Assembly (NCBI GenBank): GCA_025667525.1
Contig: CM046882.1
Coordinates: forward strand, 545,240,630-545,304,629
Origin: Glebionis coronaria
Lineage: Eukaryota > Streptophyta > Magnoliopsida > Asterales > Asteraceae
Length of the DNA stretch: 64,000 nucleotides
Direction of reading: 5' to 3'
Under the pieces are notes generated by a model, which ran no database searches, was not told the origin of the DNA, and saw only the letters and a program-made list of their open reading frames with translations. Positions 1-11,390 of this stretch are shown piece by piece. The translations under genes were made by a program, and so were the position numbers. Within the stretch, counting starts at the first letter, position 1, and the number at the start of each line of letters is the position of its first letter.

Positions 1-82
1 GACAACTGAATGCTTCCACTCTCTTAGCAATCGCTGTCTCGATTCTTCCTAAACCAAGGATTCCAACTTCTTTACCCGTAAA
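1..82 (-). pseudogene. D-2-hydroxyacid dehydrogenase (HPPR/glyoxylate reductase-like) exon, partial
   Basis: Read on the minus strand, this stretch encodes about 27 residues matching the start of the NAD(P)-binding Rossmann fold of plant hydroxyphenylpyruvate/hydroxypyruvate reductases (motif GILGLGRIETAIAKR). The exon starts after a plausible splice acceptor (TTGCAG, + strand 83-88) and runs off the left edge. The family's dinucleotide-binding motif is GxGxxG; here it reads GLGRIE, so the third glycine is glutamate, which would be expected to hinder cofactor binding. I found no upstream exon to the right, so this is either a decayed copy or one exon of a gene with a long intron. The family assignment rests on a short stretch. 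The pseudogene label is inference from the lost glycine. Confidence 0.55.
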
Positions 83-851
83 CTGCAACAATATGTGAAC
101 GCTAACTCTGATCCATGTAATAATCCTTGGTTGATGAGTGCATTTATGCTGTCAAAACACATACTGTAACTGTATATGGTCTCTCTATGTAAACCTGTGA
201 TATAAACGTAGACACCTTACTTTCAAATGCTGAGAAAACCAACCTTCCAAACAAGTCTGAATACTTGACCTATCGTAATATGGTATGTTCTAAAGAGTAC
301 TCATAAGATGTTCAACTAAATATAGGTACTCATAAGATGTTGCTGTTTACCGACAGCCGATGAAGATCAGGGTGAGGAATAAAAACATGTAATCTACTCA
401 AAGTGTAGTCGAGCATGATTTCGAGGTTCAATAATTTCAAGTAGTTTGTTTATTTTCATTCTTTTGTTATGCAAGTAGTTGAGTTAAGGTGTCCGATGGG
501 GGAAATTGGCCCGACCCATAAACCGCATAAAGCCACGTTTTTCTATGCTATTTTAGGCCGGCCTAAAGATAGATTTCAGCTTTAGCCCATATGTATCGTG
601 TACGTCTCTATAATATGTCGTTAACAGAGCTGTAAAACCTGTATGAAATAAGTTTATGAAGTGTTAGGATGTGAGTTACAAACTTGAGTTTATCATTGCA
701 TTTGAAAACCGAGTATCTGATTTTAATTTATTTTCCATGGTAACTGTCTGCAATATTCTAGCATTAGTTGTAGATCTGACGGTCTTGTTGTACATCCAGC
801 ATTTACAGCGAGAACTTGAGAAAACTAACTAAAAAATTTGAACTAAAGATA
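83..851. other. Intergenic, no gene recognised
   Basis: A/T-rich sequence with no long reading frame or recognised RNA. It would contain the intron and upstream exons of the dehydrogenase if that gene were complete, but none was found. Confidence 0.4.
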
Positions 852-891
852 GGTAGGGGCCGCGTGAACGCAGTATAGTGTCCCTCACATT
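852..891 (-). pseudogene. U1 snRNA 3'-end fragment
   Basis: On the minus strand, about 40 nt match the last stem-loop of plant U1 snRNA (GCGTTCACGCGGCCCC here, against GCGTTCGCGCGGCCCC in the full U1 copy 300 bp away). It is followed by AGTTCAA (+ strand 838-844), the core of the plant snRNA 3' processing box. Nothing resembling the rest of U1, an upstream element or a TATA box lies to its right. It is therefore a truncated second U1 copy, and shows that U1 was once tandemly duplicated here. Confidence 0.7.
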
Positions 892-1164
892 GTTTAAAAA
901 AAGGAACCTATAGCTGTGCATCTTATTGAACTGTAAGTTAAAGACGTGTTTTACTAATATAATCTTTTTTGGGTAGAAACTCCGATGCTAATCAAACCAC
1001 TTGTGGCTTAGGTACTAGAACAAAGATAAAAAGTTCACTCCAGGGTACCTTTGGTTAATTTCCCCCTCTTTGGCTACACTACAAACGTGTTCAAACAAAA
1101 TGTTAACACAACAATTACTTTTGGTGGATTGTGAAGCTTAACAGCCAAAGCACTTTATAAAAAC

Positions 1165-1180
1165 TTAAACTGAAGAATTG
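1165..1180 (-). terminator. U1 snRNA 3' box
   Basis: Minus-strand CAATTCTTCAGTTTAA fits the plant Pol II snRNA 3'-end signal CA(N)3-10AGTNNAA and starts directly after the U1 terminal stem-loop. It fixes the 3' end of U1 at about 1181. Confidence 0.8.
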
Positions 1181-1342
1181 GGCAGGGGCCGCGCGAACGC
1201 ACGCCGCCACAGCAACGAATTACGATGTAGACTCAACCACTTGAGCCGATCTTAGGGTGGCACCCCTCCAAAGTGCAATGGAGGTCACCAACCTAGGCCA
1301 TGAGCCTTCTTGATCACTCATAGACCCCATCCAGGTAAGTGA
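1181..1342 (-). ncRNA. U1: U1 spliceosomal snRNA gene (variant)
   Basis: U1 snRNA recognises 5' splice sites by base pairing within the U1 snRNP in the nucleus. The minus strand shows the 5' splice-site pairing stretch ACTTACCTG, stem-loop I (GGATGGGGTC), the GGCCTAGGTTGGTGACCTCC stem-loop II region, a stem-loop III region and a terminal GC-rich hairpin ending GCGTTCGCGCGGCCCCTGCC. Length is about 162 nt, as expected. Promoter and 3' box are both in place. Two oddities: the 5' end reads TCACTTACC rather than the usual ATACTTACC, and the Sm-binding site, usually AATTTGTGG in plant U1, reads AATTCGTTG. These could mean a diverging variant or a gene losing function. A larger truncated relic lies at 852-891. 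Confidence 0.88.
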
Positions 1343-1364
1343 TTGTTCCTCTTGCTTCTTTTGC

Positions 1365-1417
1365 TTTTTATAGACCTTCCCACCCCTTTATCTTTACTCT
1401 CCCAACCGATGTGGGAT
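1365..1417 (-). promoter_or_regulatory. U1 snRNA promoter (USE + TATA)
   Basis: Minus strand: upstream sequence element ATCCCACATCG at 1407-1417 and TATAAAAA at 1365-1372, with 34 bp between. That four-turn spacing is the plant Pol II snRNA arrangement. TATA lies about 23 bp before the RNA 5' end. Confidence 0.88.
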
Positions 1418-2126
1418 AAATCAATATGCTCACCTTTTTTTCCTATGTTTGATTATTTTTTCTGATCATGTTTTTCACGATATCAATAACTTAATCCTAC
1501 CATATATTAGAGGTGGCCCGATGAATGGTCTAGGATTAGTTTTAAACATCTCCTGGTTGAAATGGGCCGTATTTGCCTTTTTGATACTGGTTGGTTCAAG
1601 GTTGACTCGCAAACACTTTTTCATACCTCTAAGATGGACGGGTGGTTACCTTCGCCATCTCAAATATAAACCTTTAAATGGTCCTGAAATTTTCTTAATA
1701 ATATCTCAGTCCCACAAAATGTCCTGGTGAACTGACAAATTCTTGGTTGAAAAAGCGTTAGGATATATCAGGCATATCTTCTTAATCTTAATATATAAAA
1801 AGCCCTCTTTTAGTCTCTTTGACATCCAACAGAGCTGCTACATGCACATTTATATCTTTCAATCCTTCTATGCCAAGTGCTTCTCAGTAGTAACGTTATC
1901 AGCGTGTCAATGAATGAGTATCATTATCAAACAAGCACAAACCATCTTTCTGCTAACATATATATATATATGAAACTGACAAACACTAAAAACTTACAAA
2001 TGGTGGTTCAGAATTTGTTAGAATAATAGATCCTTTTTAGCCCAATTAAGTACTTCAAAATTTGCTTCTTGTAAGATTCAATTCATTTAGATGCAAATTT
2101 AGTACTGGCTAGTTATAAAAGGGTGG
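1418..2126. other. Intergenic, no gene recognised
   Basis: A/T-rich sequence upstream of U1 with a short (TA)n run near 1962-1972. A 93-codon open frame at 1449-1730 resembles no family I know. Confidence 0.35.
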
Positions 2127-2612
2127 CTTGTATGTTCCATGTGAAACAAATAATACCGCCCCGATTTGTGGGTCTTTCTGCAATCAGAAATGTATTGGTT
2201 ACACTATCGACCGTTTGCTTCTGTACCATCCAGAATTTAAGAGTACCTACAAACAACTTGCTAGGAAAGTTGCCAAAAAGCTTAATTAGCTCAAACTGTG
2301 AAAAGTTGTCATACACTATACATGATGTTTCCCGTGCCCCACCTCAAGCTCACTAGAGAAACTGAGATGCATTTTTGCTGAAGCAAAACGACGATAATTA
2401 AAATCAAGTTAAATAGTGACAGAAATAAAATGTTGGTAACTGTTATGGCTAATCGCAAAAGATAAACAGTAAAGGAAAGAAAGAGGGGTGGGGTTGTGTT
2501 GGCCGAGGAGATTTGGGAGGCTCTACGACATAGTCAGAACTGGAAGAGGATTGCATAGAAACAACCTATCATAGACTCACCAAGGTATATAAATCAACTC
2601 ATATCGCTTCTG
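2127..2612 (-). repeat. Inverted, U2-less copy of the 23603-24458 segment
   Basis: Read on the minus strand, this matches 23603-24458 in order: the exon-like block (2131-2230 against 24362-24455), the stretch ending TTAGCTCAAACT, and the far flank with the ATAGAAACAA..ATCATAGACTCACC block (2556-2591 against about 23635-23668). The middle, which in the other copy holds the whole U2 gene and promoter (about 23880-24312), is missing. In its place are roughly 40 bp of unrelated filler near 2305-2345. Either U2 was deleted here or it was inserted in the other copy. Confidence 0.75.
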
Positions 2613-3488
2613 TGATCCAAAAACTCCGGTGGGACTAATAAAACAAAGATTTTTCATTTTCATGTTCATGCGGAGTGCAGGAGTTAGATATGGCAGAAGG
2701 AATCACATATTCACATTATATGAAAAGGGGCAGGATATTACATAACAAAGTGGTTCATTTAAGTGGGCTGAAAATTGAACTAAAACACAAACAAATGTCA
2801 GGATTCGTTAGAACTATTAAAAAGAATCATAAGGTATTCATCAACCGGTTTAGATATTGCTCCCGAATGGCCAAGCTTAAAACCGTTCCATAGGCATCGA
2901 AATTAGATCCTTTACAAGTTCATGTTCTTTCGTGTAAATGTAGTAAGATCGTAGAGGCAGTATACATTTTCAACATTATTGAATACATTACAATTTAAGA
3001 TCTTTTTGCGATGGACACAATAATATCGGCATATTTATAAGTCGCACCCTTATAAATGTGGTGCTGCAGCCTGCAGGTAGGTACTAGAACTAAGAAAAGG
3101 TGCAAGACACTAATGAGATTAGCAATGAGGTTCATTTATGTGATTATGTGGCTTAGTTGTTAGTTAACTAGCACGCAGTTGTAGCAGCACGACTCGACCC
3201 ACTAACCACTAACATTTTCCGTTCTAAAAAAAAAAACTAGCACGACTAACCATCTCCGATAAACAACCAAGTTTGGTTTAAACAGGAGGAATCATTTGGC
3301 ATAAAATGTGACTTCTATAATATCTTATGACAGATTTAGTGAACATGCCAACATGAGACTAGGATATCTTCAAGGGATGTTTGAGGCTGTCGAAATCATC
3401 ATGTAAAAACGGTTCTGTCTTAATGAATCTGTGAGTGGATAAACTAAAAACAATGGAAATATGAAGGTCTGGTGTCGAAATTCATGGT
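2613..3488. other. Intergenic; weak relative of 56590-56730
   Basis: No gene recognised. Around 2930-3080 the text (CGTAGAGGCAGT..TTTTCAACATT..TTGAATACA) is a diverged same-strand relative of 56600-56730, just upstream of U3, so flanks of the RNA genes share ancestry. Confidence 0.4.
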
Positions 3489-3530
3489 GAAAAGAAAAGA
3501 AAAGAAAAGAAAAGAAAAGAAAAGAAAAAA
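3489..3530. repeat. (AAAAG)n microsatellite
   Basis: About eight tandem AAAAG units ending in a run of six A. The A-run is a T-run on the minus strand and would serve as Pol III terminator for the adjacent tRNA-Ala. Confidence 0.9.
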
Positions 3531-3537
3531 TAGAAAG

Positions 3538-3610
3538 TGGAGATGCGGGGTATCGATCCCCGTACCTCTCGCATGCTAAGCGAGTGCTCTACCATCTGAG
3601 CTACATCCCC
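3538..3610 (-). tRNA. tRNA-Ala(AGC)
   Basis: A complete 73-nt cloverleaf on the minus strand. The acceptor stem GGGGATG pairs with CATCTCC and includes the G3:U70 wobble that identifies alanine tRNA. The D-arm begins TAGCTCAGATGG, the anticodon loop is CTTAGCAT (anticodon AGC), and the T-arm is GGGGATCGATACCCC, with an A-discriminator. The T-loop reads ATCGATA rather than the usual TTCGANT, a small deviation in the B box. Downstream is a run of six T on the minus strand (3525-3530). Probably functional. Confidence 0.93.
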
Positions 3611-4716
3611 GAATTTGATGTTTACCTTTCATATTCTCACTTCATAAAAAAAGTGTAGATTTTAACTGCAAAATTGTGCTGATCATATTCTTACTTATTA
3701 CAACCCAATATTATTAGTTACCTTAACTATGTGCTCTTTGCTTCAATAACAAAATCAAGACGTTAAATTTGTTCAAGAGATTCTCATCATTATGGACCCA
3801 ACTCGACGTTTTTCATAAAACAACTCATGGACGTCTTGTTTCGGAGAGTGAGTCTCTCATCATTATTAATGCTTGACATCTGTTTTATGTTCCATACCAC
3901 GTAGAAGACGAGATTGGGTACCGTTGAGACATCTGTTTTCTCTAAAAACTACATAAAGGAATAAAATATTTGTACTATCAACAAGAGCAGAGCTTATAGC
4001 ACGTGTTTGTGAAGTAAGTCAACTATTCTTGTTTACATCGTCTTAGCTTTAAGGAATTTCCTAACTTGCATTTCCGAGAAATGGGTTGATTTGGGCTTTG
4101 TTATGTCTCAAACGGATCAAATAAAAAGTTTAACTATAAGGGCAATGGGTCAAATGTGTTGAAAATCACTCAAATTTTTATTGATAGTCAAAACCTTGTA
4201 CAAATGTGTTGAAATTACTGAAAACCAACAAACTTTGAAATTACATCGATAAACACACAAAAACAAGATACAAATATCATCACAAGTACTCTATAACTTG
4301 TTTGATCCAACGGATAGACTGAAAAATTATTCTTACGTATAAAGAGAAAATTAAGGTTATGATACAGTTTAAACATTTTCCCCGCGTTGACCACACATAA
4401 GCACGGAACCAGAAAACTAAACGAACTTACGATATGCATACAAGAAAAACTATAAAAAAAATGGGAAACAATGTTTTTGGACCCGATGTATTGAGGACAA
4501 ATTAAGGTTTATTTTACCAACATTAACACTACGACAAAAAAAATTATAAGTGTTCATGTGACCCCAACCAACCATGATGTTAATTTTTGTAAAAAGTGGC
4601 TTAGTTGTAATACCCTCAATTTCACAATGCAACGGAGTATCAATTTTGGGTGTTACTTCATAGCACATCACACACAGTAATAGAAAATGACCTCAAAAGA
4701 GACGTTTTATAAAGAT
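3611..4716. other. Intergenic, no gene recognised
   Basis: A/T-rich sequence between tRNA-Ala and the LINE. Short open frames near 4215-4671 (-) resemble nothing known. Confidence 0.35.
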
Positions 4717-5099
4717 AAACCATTCGACAACTAAAACCGAACCAGTAAACAAAACTCATTACCTTACGCATGTTCTTATAGTAGCGAATAAGAAAACCCT
4801 TATGGCGGCAAACCACCCTCTTTCATTGATTCTCTAATCGGATCTTGTTAATCCCATTCATTGATTAACATCAGTATATAGGATTGATTTAAAATGTTGA
4901 TCTGTGATCATGTCGCTCTCAATTGTGAGGATATTAGGCCTCGATCTGTCCGTCCCTAAAGCTCCTGTGATCAATCGTTAAATCGGGGATTATGATTAAC
5001 ACGTTATTTTCTCTTATATCTTTTTTAATTGATTTGACGGATTTTAGGTTTTTGATTCGAATTCAATTTTGTAGGGTTTCTTATTTGTTAGGGTTCATT

Positions 5100-6696
5100 A
5101 TGGCAACACCATATCTAAGGAAGATGATGTTTCTAAAATCTCAACATCGCTTTTTTTTACGAATTTTCCAGAATCGATTTCTGCTAAAGATCTTTTTAAT
5201 TCTTACAAAACTTATGGCCATGTTGTGGATTCGTATATCCCAATAAAGAGGGCTAAGAATGGTAAGCGTTTTGGCTTTGTACGGTTCATCAACGTGTTCG
5301 ACGTCGATAGGTTGGTGATTAACATTCGTTCTGTGTGGATTGGTAGTCATAAACTAATTGCTAACGTCGCTAGGTTTCAAAGAAGTTCTACTAGTGGAAA
5401 TTTTAACAGAGGTAAGAATAGTAGTGATATAAAAACACAGTCATTTACTAATCTGAAATCGAATGACAAGGGCTCTAGCCACAACAACGGGCTGTTTAAT
5501 TCATACCTTGGCGCTGTAACTAGGACTAGGGTTAATGGAGACGTAAATGTGAAGTCGCAGCCCGCTATCGTTATTGACGATGATTGCTTTATATCAAGAG
5601 GACCAACTCGTTATTTGGTAGAGTAAAAGATTTGCATCCCTGGCTCATTTCAAAGTGAATCTGATTAATGAAGGATTTGCAGACATTAAAATACAATATA
5701 CGGGCGAATTTTGGGTCATGTTGGGATTCTCATCTAGCAACACTATGATGAAGTTCTAGTCTAATGTTAGTATTAGGACTTGGTTCACGGAATTTAAGGC
5801 TGCTTTTATGAACTTTCAACCGTTGAAAAGGATTGCTTAGGTTTAAATCGAAGGGATACCATTCAAATTCTGGTCAAATAAAAAAATTACTCGCATTGCT
5901 ACTAAATGGGGGGATTTACTCGATGTCGATGATCAAGAGGATACTTGTTTTCACACTAAACGTCTTTGTATTCACACAAGTCTGGTAAGGAGTATATCAT
6001 AGGAATTCAAGCTAATTCACCATGCAGTTACTTACAGATTACGTGCTAATGAAACCCCTTGATGGGTTCCAGATTTTTTGGATGAATAAGAGGATTAAGA
6101 ACCAGATGAAAACAACGACAAAGATGAAAATAATGTTAACCCTGATCATATCCCTGATTTGGTTATAGGTGAAGGAGATGAAGATTTGGTTAGAGATAAA
6201 GAAGAAGCAGAATACAATCTTGAACAAGAGGATCACGAGGGGCAAGTGAGCTTAATCATGATGATGGTCATGGTGAACACAACAAGGAGGAAGGTGAAGC
6301 TACCCCGGATATAGAAGAGTCTGATAACCCTCTCAACATTTACCCGTTACTTAGAACCATTAACAACAATAAGAAAGCTAATACCTCGGATGTAAGTCTC
6401 AAGTACCCCCTGGTTTTCCCCATAAGGAGACGTCTGATGGGAACTCTATTCATGAAGATGTTAACAACGTGACTACTAAAAAGAATAATGTTTCCAGTAA
6501 ACCTAATTCTGATAGCAATGTTTCTAGCTCATCTGGCCACTTCAATATATCTGACATTCCTCATACTGGAGGATCAATCTTAGGTCTTTTAGAAGAACTA
6601 GTGAAGGTGGGTCAAGTTATGGGTTATAAAATGGATGGCTGTACTTCTAATATCACTGAGATCATTGAGGCACAAGGAGTCGAAGAGTTGTTTGAA
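5100..6696 (+). pseudogene. LINE ORF1 (RRM / DUF4283-like RNA-binding protein), broken
   Basis: ORF1 proteins of plant L1 elements bind the element RNA. The frame through 5117-5626 encodes an RRM: RNP2-like SLFFTNFP (about 5140), RNP1 GKRFGFVRF (about 5260), then a Ser/Asn-rich linker. The frame closes at 5624-5626. Further pieces in shifted frames continue the typical plant LINE ORF1: VEIEGIPFKFW (about 5848), an acidic linker (6080-6330), and a final open stretch 6469-6699. At least three frameshifts or stops separate them, so no intact protein can be made. Confidence 0.8.
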
Positions 6697-9600
6697 TGAA
6701 TTATCTGTCCTTAAACATTTAAGCTCTTGCTCAAAAAACCAAAAAAGACTGGGTGAAGGAGTTATGTAATAAGAACAAGGTGAATTTTCTGACGTTACAA
6801 GAAACTAAGATGAACGACATGAATAATATTGCGTTAGGGATTGTTTGGGTAATTCGTCTTTTGATTTTGTACATAGTGAGGCGGTTGGTAATTTTGGTGG
6901 TATCTTATGTGTGTGGGATCCAAACACTTTTGTCAAACATAGTTCTACTTTGTCTGATTATTTTATTATTATCTGTGGTACTTGGAAACTTACTGATCAA
7001 AAACTTCTTTTGGTTGCGGTGTATGCCCCTCATGTTGCTAAAGATAAACAAATGTTGTGGGACTACCTTCAGTTGGATATTATTCGTTGGAAAGGGAATA
7101 CTATCATCATGGGTGACTTTAATGAGGTTAGATTTAAATTGGATAGACATGGGTCAGTTTTCAACTCTAATGGGGTTTTTCATTTAACTCGTTTATTCAC
7201 AACTCCAATCTTGTGGAGGTTAAACTTGGTGGTTGTCAATTCACATGGTGTCATAAATCAGGAACAAAAATGAGTAAGCTCGACAGATTTTTTTTATTTC
7301 TGATAGTCTTCTCAGCTCGTGCCTAAGAATTTTAGCGTTTACTCTTGATCGTTATCTGTCTGGCTATAGGCCTATTCTTCTTCGTGAATCTTATGTCGAC
7401 TATGGGCCTTCCCCTTTTAAACTTTTTCACTATTGGTTCGAAATGGAGGGTTTCTCTGACACAGTTGATGCTGCGTGGATTAGCTACTCGAGCAAAGAAG
7501 TAAATGCCATTAGATACTTTATGGGTAAACTCAAACATCTCAAATATAAGATTCGTGAATAGACTAGCTGCAAGGTTGATGCTAAACATGAAAAAAAGAT
7601 CAACTTCAATAAGAGCTTGCGTCCATTGATTGTATCATTGACGGTGGGAATGGAGGAGATGTGGAAATTCACAACAGACTAAGATTCTCAATAAAATACC
7701 GAATATCGAAAAACTTCAGGCTATGGAACTTGCACAGAAAATTAAAATCAAGCGGGCTATTGAAGGGGATGAAAACACTAGTTTTTTTCATGGTATGCTA
7801 AACAAGAAACATAATAACTCGAACGTTCATGGTATTATGATGGACGGTGTCTGGTTTGATGATCCTTTCATGGTGAAGAAACAGTTTTACGATCTTTTAG
7901 TAATAGCTTCACCTTTCCTAGCCCTATAGATACGAGTATTATGATGGATTTCCCTTTTAGATTATCGGATGAGCAGCGTATGAATTTAGGGCGAGTGGTT
8001 TCCATTGATGAACTTAACTTAGCGGTTTGGGATTGTGAAACAGACAAAGCTCCTGGTCCAGACGGTTTCACTTTTGGCTTCTACCGCCGATACTGGAATC
8101 TCATCCAGAATGATGTCGGCTGTCAGTTATTTCTTCTCAAATTGTGATATGCCTAAGGGATGCAATTCCTCTTTTATTGCCTTGATTCCTAAAACCCCTA
8201 ATGCTAATTTAGTTAAAGACTTTAGACCTATTAGTTTAATTGGAAGTTTCTACAAAGTTATTGTAAAAGTTTTGGAAAACAGACTTGTGGGAGTTTTAAA
8301 TGGCATAGTTAGTGAAGTACAATCGGCTTTCATTGCGAATAGATAGATCCTTGACGGACCTTTTATTCTTAATGAAATGCTTCAATGGTGCAAGGCGAAA
8401 AAGAAACAAGCTCTTATCTTTAAGGTTGATTATGAGAAAGCTTTTGACTCGGCTAGATGGAATTTTCTTAATGATATTCTTAAAAAAATTGGTTTTGGTA
8501 ATAAGTGGTGCAATTGGATCCAATGTTGTCTTCAATCTTTAAGAGGATCTATATAGGTTAACGATAGTCCAACGGGAGAGTTTCAATTCGGAAAGGCCTA
8601 AGACAAGGAGATCCACTATCTCCTTTTTTTATTTATCCTGATCATGGAAACGTTGCATCTTCCTTTCAACGTGTTGTCAATGCAGGTATGATTCATGGCA
8701 TTAATTTTGGTGGTGGTTCGATAAATCTCTCTCACATGTTTTACGCGGACAATGCAGTTTTCGTTGGTCAGTGGAGTGAGAACAATATCACTAGTTTAAT
8801 CAATGTTCTTGAATGTTTCCACAAGGCGCCAGGACTTTGTATCAATATGAGCAAGAGTAATATTATGGGTGTCCACGTTGGTATTGATAATGTTAAAAGA
8901 GCTACTGCTAGACTTGGGTGTCTCACTCTTAAAACCCCTTTTACATATCTTGGTTTTATTGTGGGTGGAAATATGTCTTAAATTCATATGTGGAAAGATA
9001 CTGTAGACAAAGTTAAGCACAGGTTATCCAATTTGAAATTGAACACGCTCTCTATTGGTGGGTGTCTTACCCTAGTGAAATCGGTCTTAGGGTCTACGCC
9101 GCTATATTATTTCACTATCTTTAAAGCTCCGGTTGGTGTTCTAAATAGTATTGAAGCTCTCCGTCGTAACTTCTTCAATGGGCATACTATTAATAGTAAT
9201 AAAGCTACTTGGGTAAATTGGAAGAAAGCTCTTGCTTCTAAGGCTCGAGGTGGGCTGGGGATATCGAGTATTTTTGATATGAATATAAGCCTTTTATGCA
9301 AGTGGGTTTGGTGTTTCATTACTCAAAAGAACTCCTTGTGGACTCGTGTCATACAGGCCATTCATGGTGTTAACGGTAGGATTGGGGCGAATAATACTCG
9401 TAGTTACAACTCCTGCTGGAGCATAATTATTCAAGAAATGAATTCGTTGGTTTCGAAAGGTATTGACATTCTGCAATTTTTCCGCTTAAAATTGGGGAAT
9501 GGGGAGAACACTAAATTTTGGGAAGACAAATGGTTCGACGGGGTCTCAAAAGACAGATTTCATCGTATTTATGCCCTCGAGAATCACAAGAATATTTATG

Positions 9601-10291
9601 TTCGTTCAAAACTTTCTCAACCCATGTCTTTCTCGTTAGGCAGAAACCCTAGAGGTGGCATTGAGAAGGAGCAGTTTGATATGGCGACTAATTTGGTTAA
9701 CGAAGTTACTCTTAGTTCCAATCCAGATCGTTGGTTATGGTCTTTAGAGGCTTCGGGGGAATTTTCGACTTCTTCTGCCATAAATCTTATTGATGGTATC
9801 ATGCTTCCAAGTTTGGAGTTCAAAACAAGATGGAACAACTATGTCCCCATTAAAGCCGATGTGCACACTTGGAAGATCATGTCAAATTCATTACCAACCA
9901 GATTCAATATTTTTAGGAGAGGTATTCCTATTAACTCTATTTTATGTCCATGCTGCGATAAAGGAGTGGAGACAACCAACCATCTTTTTTCTCTTGTTCG
10001 ACTGTTAAAGAGATGGTTAATTTGATCGCGAGATGGTGGAGTATATCAGCTGTGGAGTTTGATTTCTTTGAAGAATGGGAGAACTAGTTTAGCAGCGTAC
10101 ATCTTCCCCGGAAAAATAAAAAGATTCTTGAAGGATTCCGTAACAAGATGCTTTTTGATTCCAAGTTTCCAAAGAAGATATTTTTAATTGATGATGTTAT
10201 GTGTAATTCTTTCTATTGGTGTCGTTCTAGAAGTAAAGCTTCGTTCGGTTGGAACAATTGGCTTAAAAACCCTAATCTTTTAGCATTGTAA
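6697..10291 (+). pseudogene. LINE ORF2 (AP endonuclease, reverse transcriptase, zf-RVT), broken
   Basis: Pieces in order: endonuclease (LQETKM at about 6796; GDFNEVR at about 7110); RT fingers DKAPGPDGF (8043) and RPISLIGSFYK (8225); RT palm FKVDYEKAFD (8420) and RQGDPLSPF (8599); the catalytic box at about 8738, reading FYADN; a long open C-terminal part 8988-10025 with KTLSIGG-type and zf-RVT-like Cys/His residues (CPCC..TNHLF); and a final block ending NPNLLAL before a stop at 10289-10291. Frames change at least six times and there are internal stops. In the palm box the second aspartate of the usual YADD is asparagine, so the polymerase would be dead even without the frameshifts. Probably transcribed only as a relic. 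Confidence 0.88.
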
Positions 10292-10356
10292 TTCTTGCTT
10301 CTCGCTAGCTCTTTCTTTTAATAAATCATCAGCCGTTCAAAAAAACCATTCGACAA

Positions 10357-11390
10357 TTTTATAAATATCAGAGTTTAAATAAAAAGAGATCCCACTAGTT
10401 CTTACAAAATTTAATAAAAATAAATGTTTGTCAAATGTTATCGAATGGTAACTGTTTGATTTGCCTTCACTTTATCATGTGTGACTCCATGTTCCACCTC
10501 TTAAACCTACATACATGAGAATACATGATAACATGTCAACACAATGGTTGAGTGAATTCATAGGTTTATATATACATACATATATAAAAGATGTCCATAG
10601 ATCGAATCTATAATGGTATAGTAGAAATCTATAGTTTAAACTATAATTCATAGTTTAAATCTATGTTGTAGTATGAATCCTTAGTTCCGAACACAAGTAT
10701 ATTTATTCATTGGATGAAGCCATAAGTACATTATTACATGAAATTATTACATAGGTAGATGAGATTGCTAACTTGACGGTCTTTGCCCAACCCTATACTC
10801 TTGCCTAGTATAGTAACTCTACATACAAATGCATATGCAATGACAAACACATACCGGTGATAACTAGTCGCCTTCGGACGAGGTTGTCAACCAAATAGAT
10901 ATATTCAATGTACAAGCGTTTACTTAATCAAGTAATTAACAATATATGGATTCGTGGGACTTTTTGCGGCAAGCAGGATGATGTAGGGTAATAGTGTCTA
11001 GGTATATAAAGACGAATACCGATTTAGGAAAACCGTTAATGAATTTAAAACCCGACGGATTCGTTCTCAAGGAAATGGATTAATGGCCAATTATCGTTGT
11101 TTGGATAAGTTTACGTTTTTGGAAAGAGAAAAGATTAGAAAGCTAAAGATTGATTGCACTAAGACAGGCTAAAACTAAAAGGAATTACGCGGACACGCAA
11201 ATCGAGGCAAAACATATTAAAATAATAATAAATTCTAAAAAAATCTAAAAAAATCTAAAAAACTTGCAAATAAATCATAAATAGTCTAATTTATAATGAA
11301 AAATCAGAAAAACATCTTTTAGACACTTTAATTAATTATTATTTAATTTTAAAATCTATTTAAAGACCTAAAACTTAAAATCTATTTAAA
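10357..11390. repeat. Dispersed repeat remnant abutting duplication A
   Basis: No gene. 10980-11390 is a same-strand relative of 44640-45010 (shared blocks such as TTGCAAATAAATC and AATTAATTATTATTTAATTT), so it belongs to an interspersed family, possibly an old LTR. AAAATCTATTTAAAGACC occurs twice (about 11351 and 11373), and the second copy joins directly to the C2 gene relic, cutting off its 3' end. Near 10628-10660 is a short palindromic stretch ATAGTTTAAACTAT. Confidence 0.6.

Larger units (their letters stand above)
4731..10342 (+). mobile_element. Full-length L1-type LINE (non-LTR retrotransposon), inactive
   Basis: About 5.6 kb flanked by a perfect 14-bp target duplication AAACCATTCGACAA (4717-4730 and 10343-10356). 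It carries a 5' leader, ORF1 with an RNA-recognition motif, ORF2 with endonuclease, reverse transcriptase and a zf-RVT-type C-terminus, and a 3' UTR ending in AATAAATC..TTCAAAAA directly at the duplication. LINEs copy their RNA into nicked genomic DNA by target-primed reverse transcription. The intact target duplication and present 5' end show a full-length insertion; many frameshifts and stops in both ORFs show age. Confidence 0.93.

Noticed and set aside
1449..1730. 93-codon frame upstream of U1
   Set aside because: No recognisable domain and located in the snRNA promoter flank.
10628..10660. ATAGTTTAAACTAT palindrome as a regulatory site
   Set aside because: Common in A/T-rich DNA, no gene nearby to regulate.
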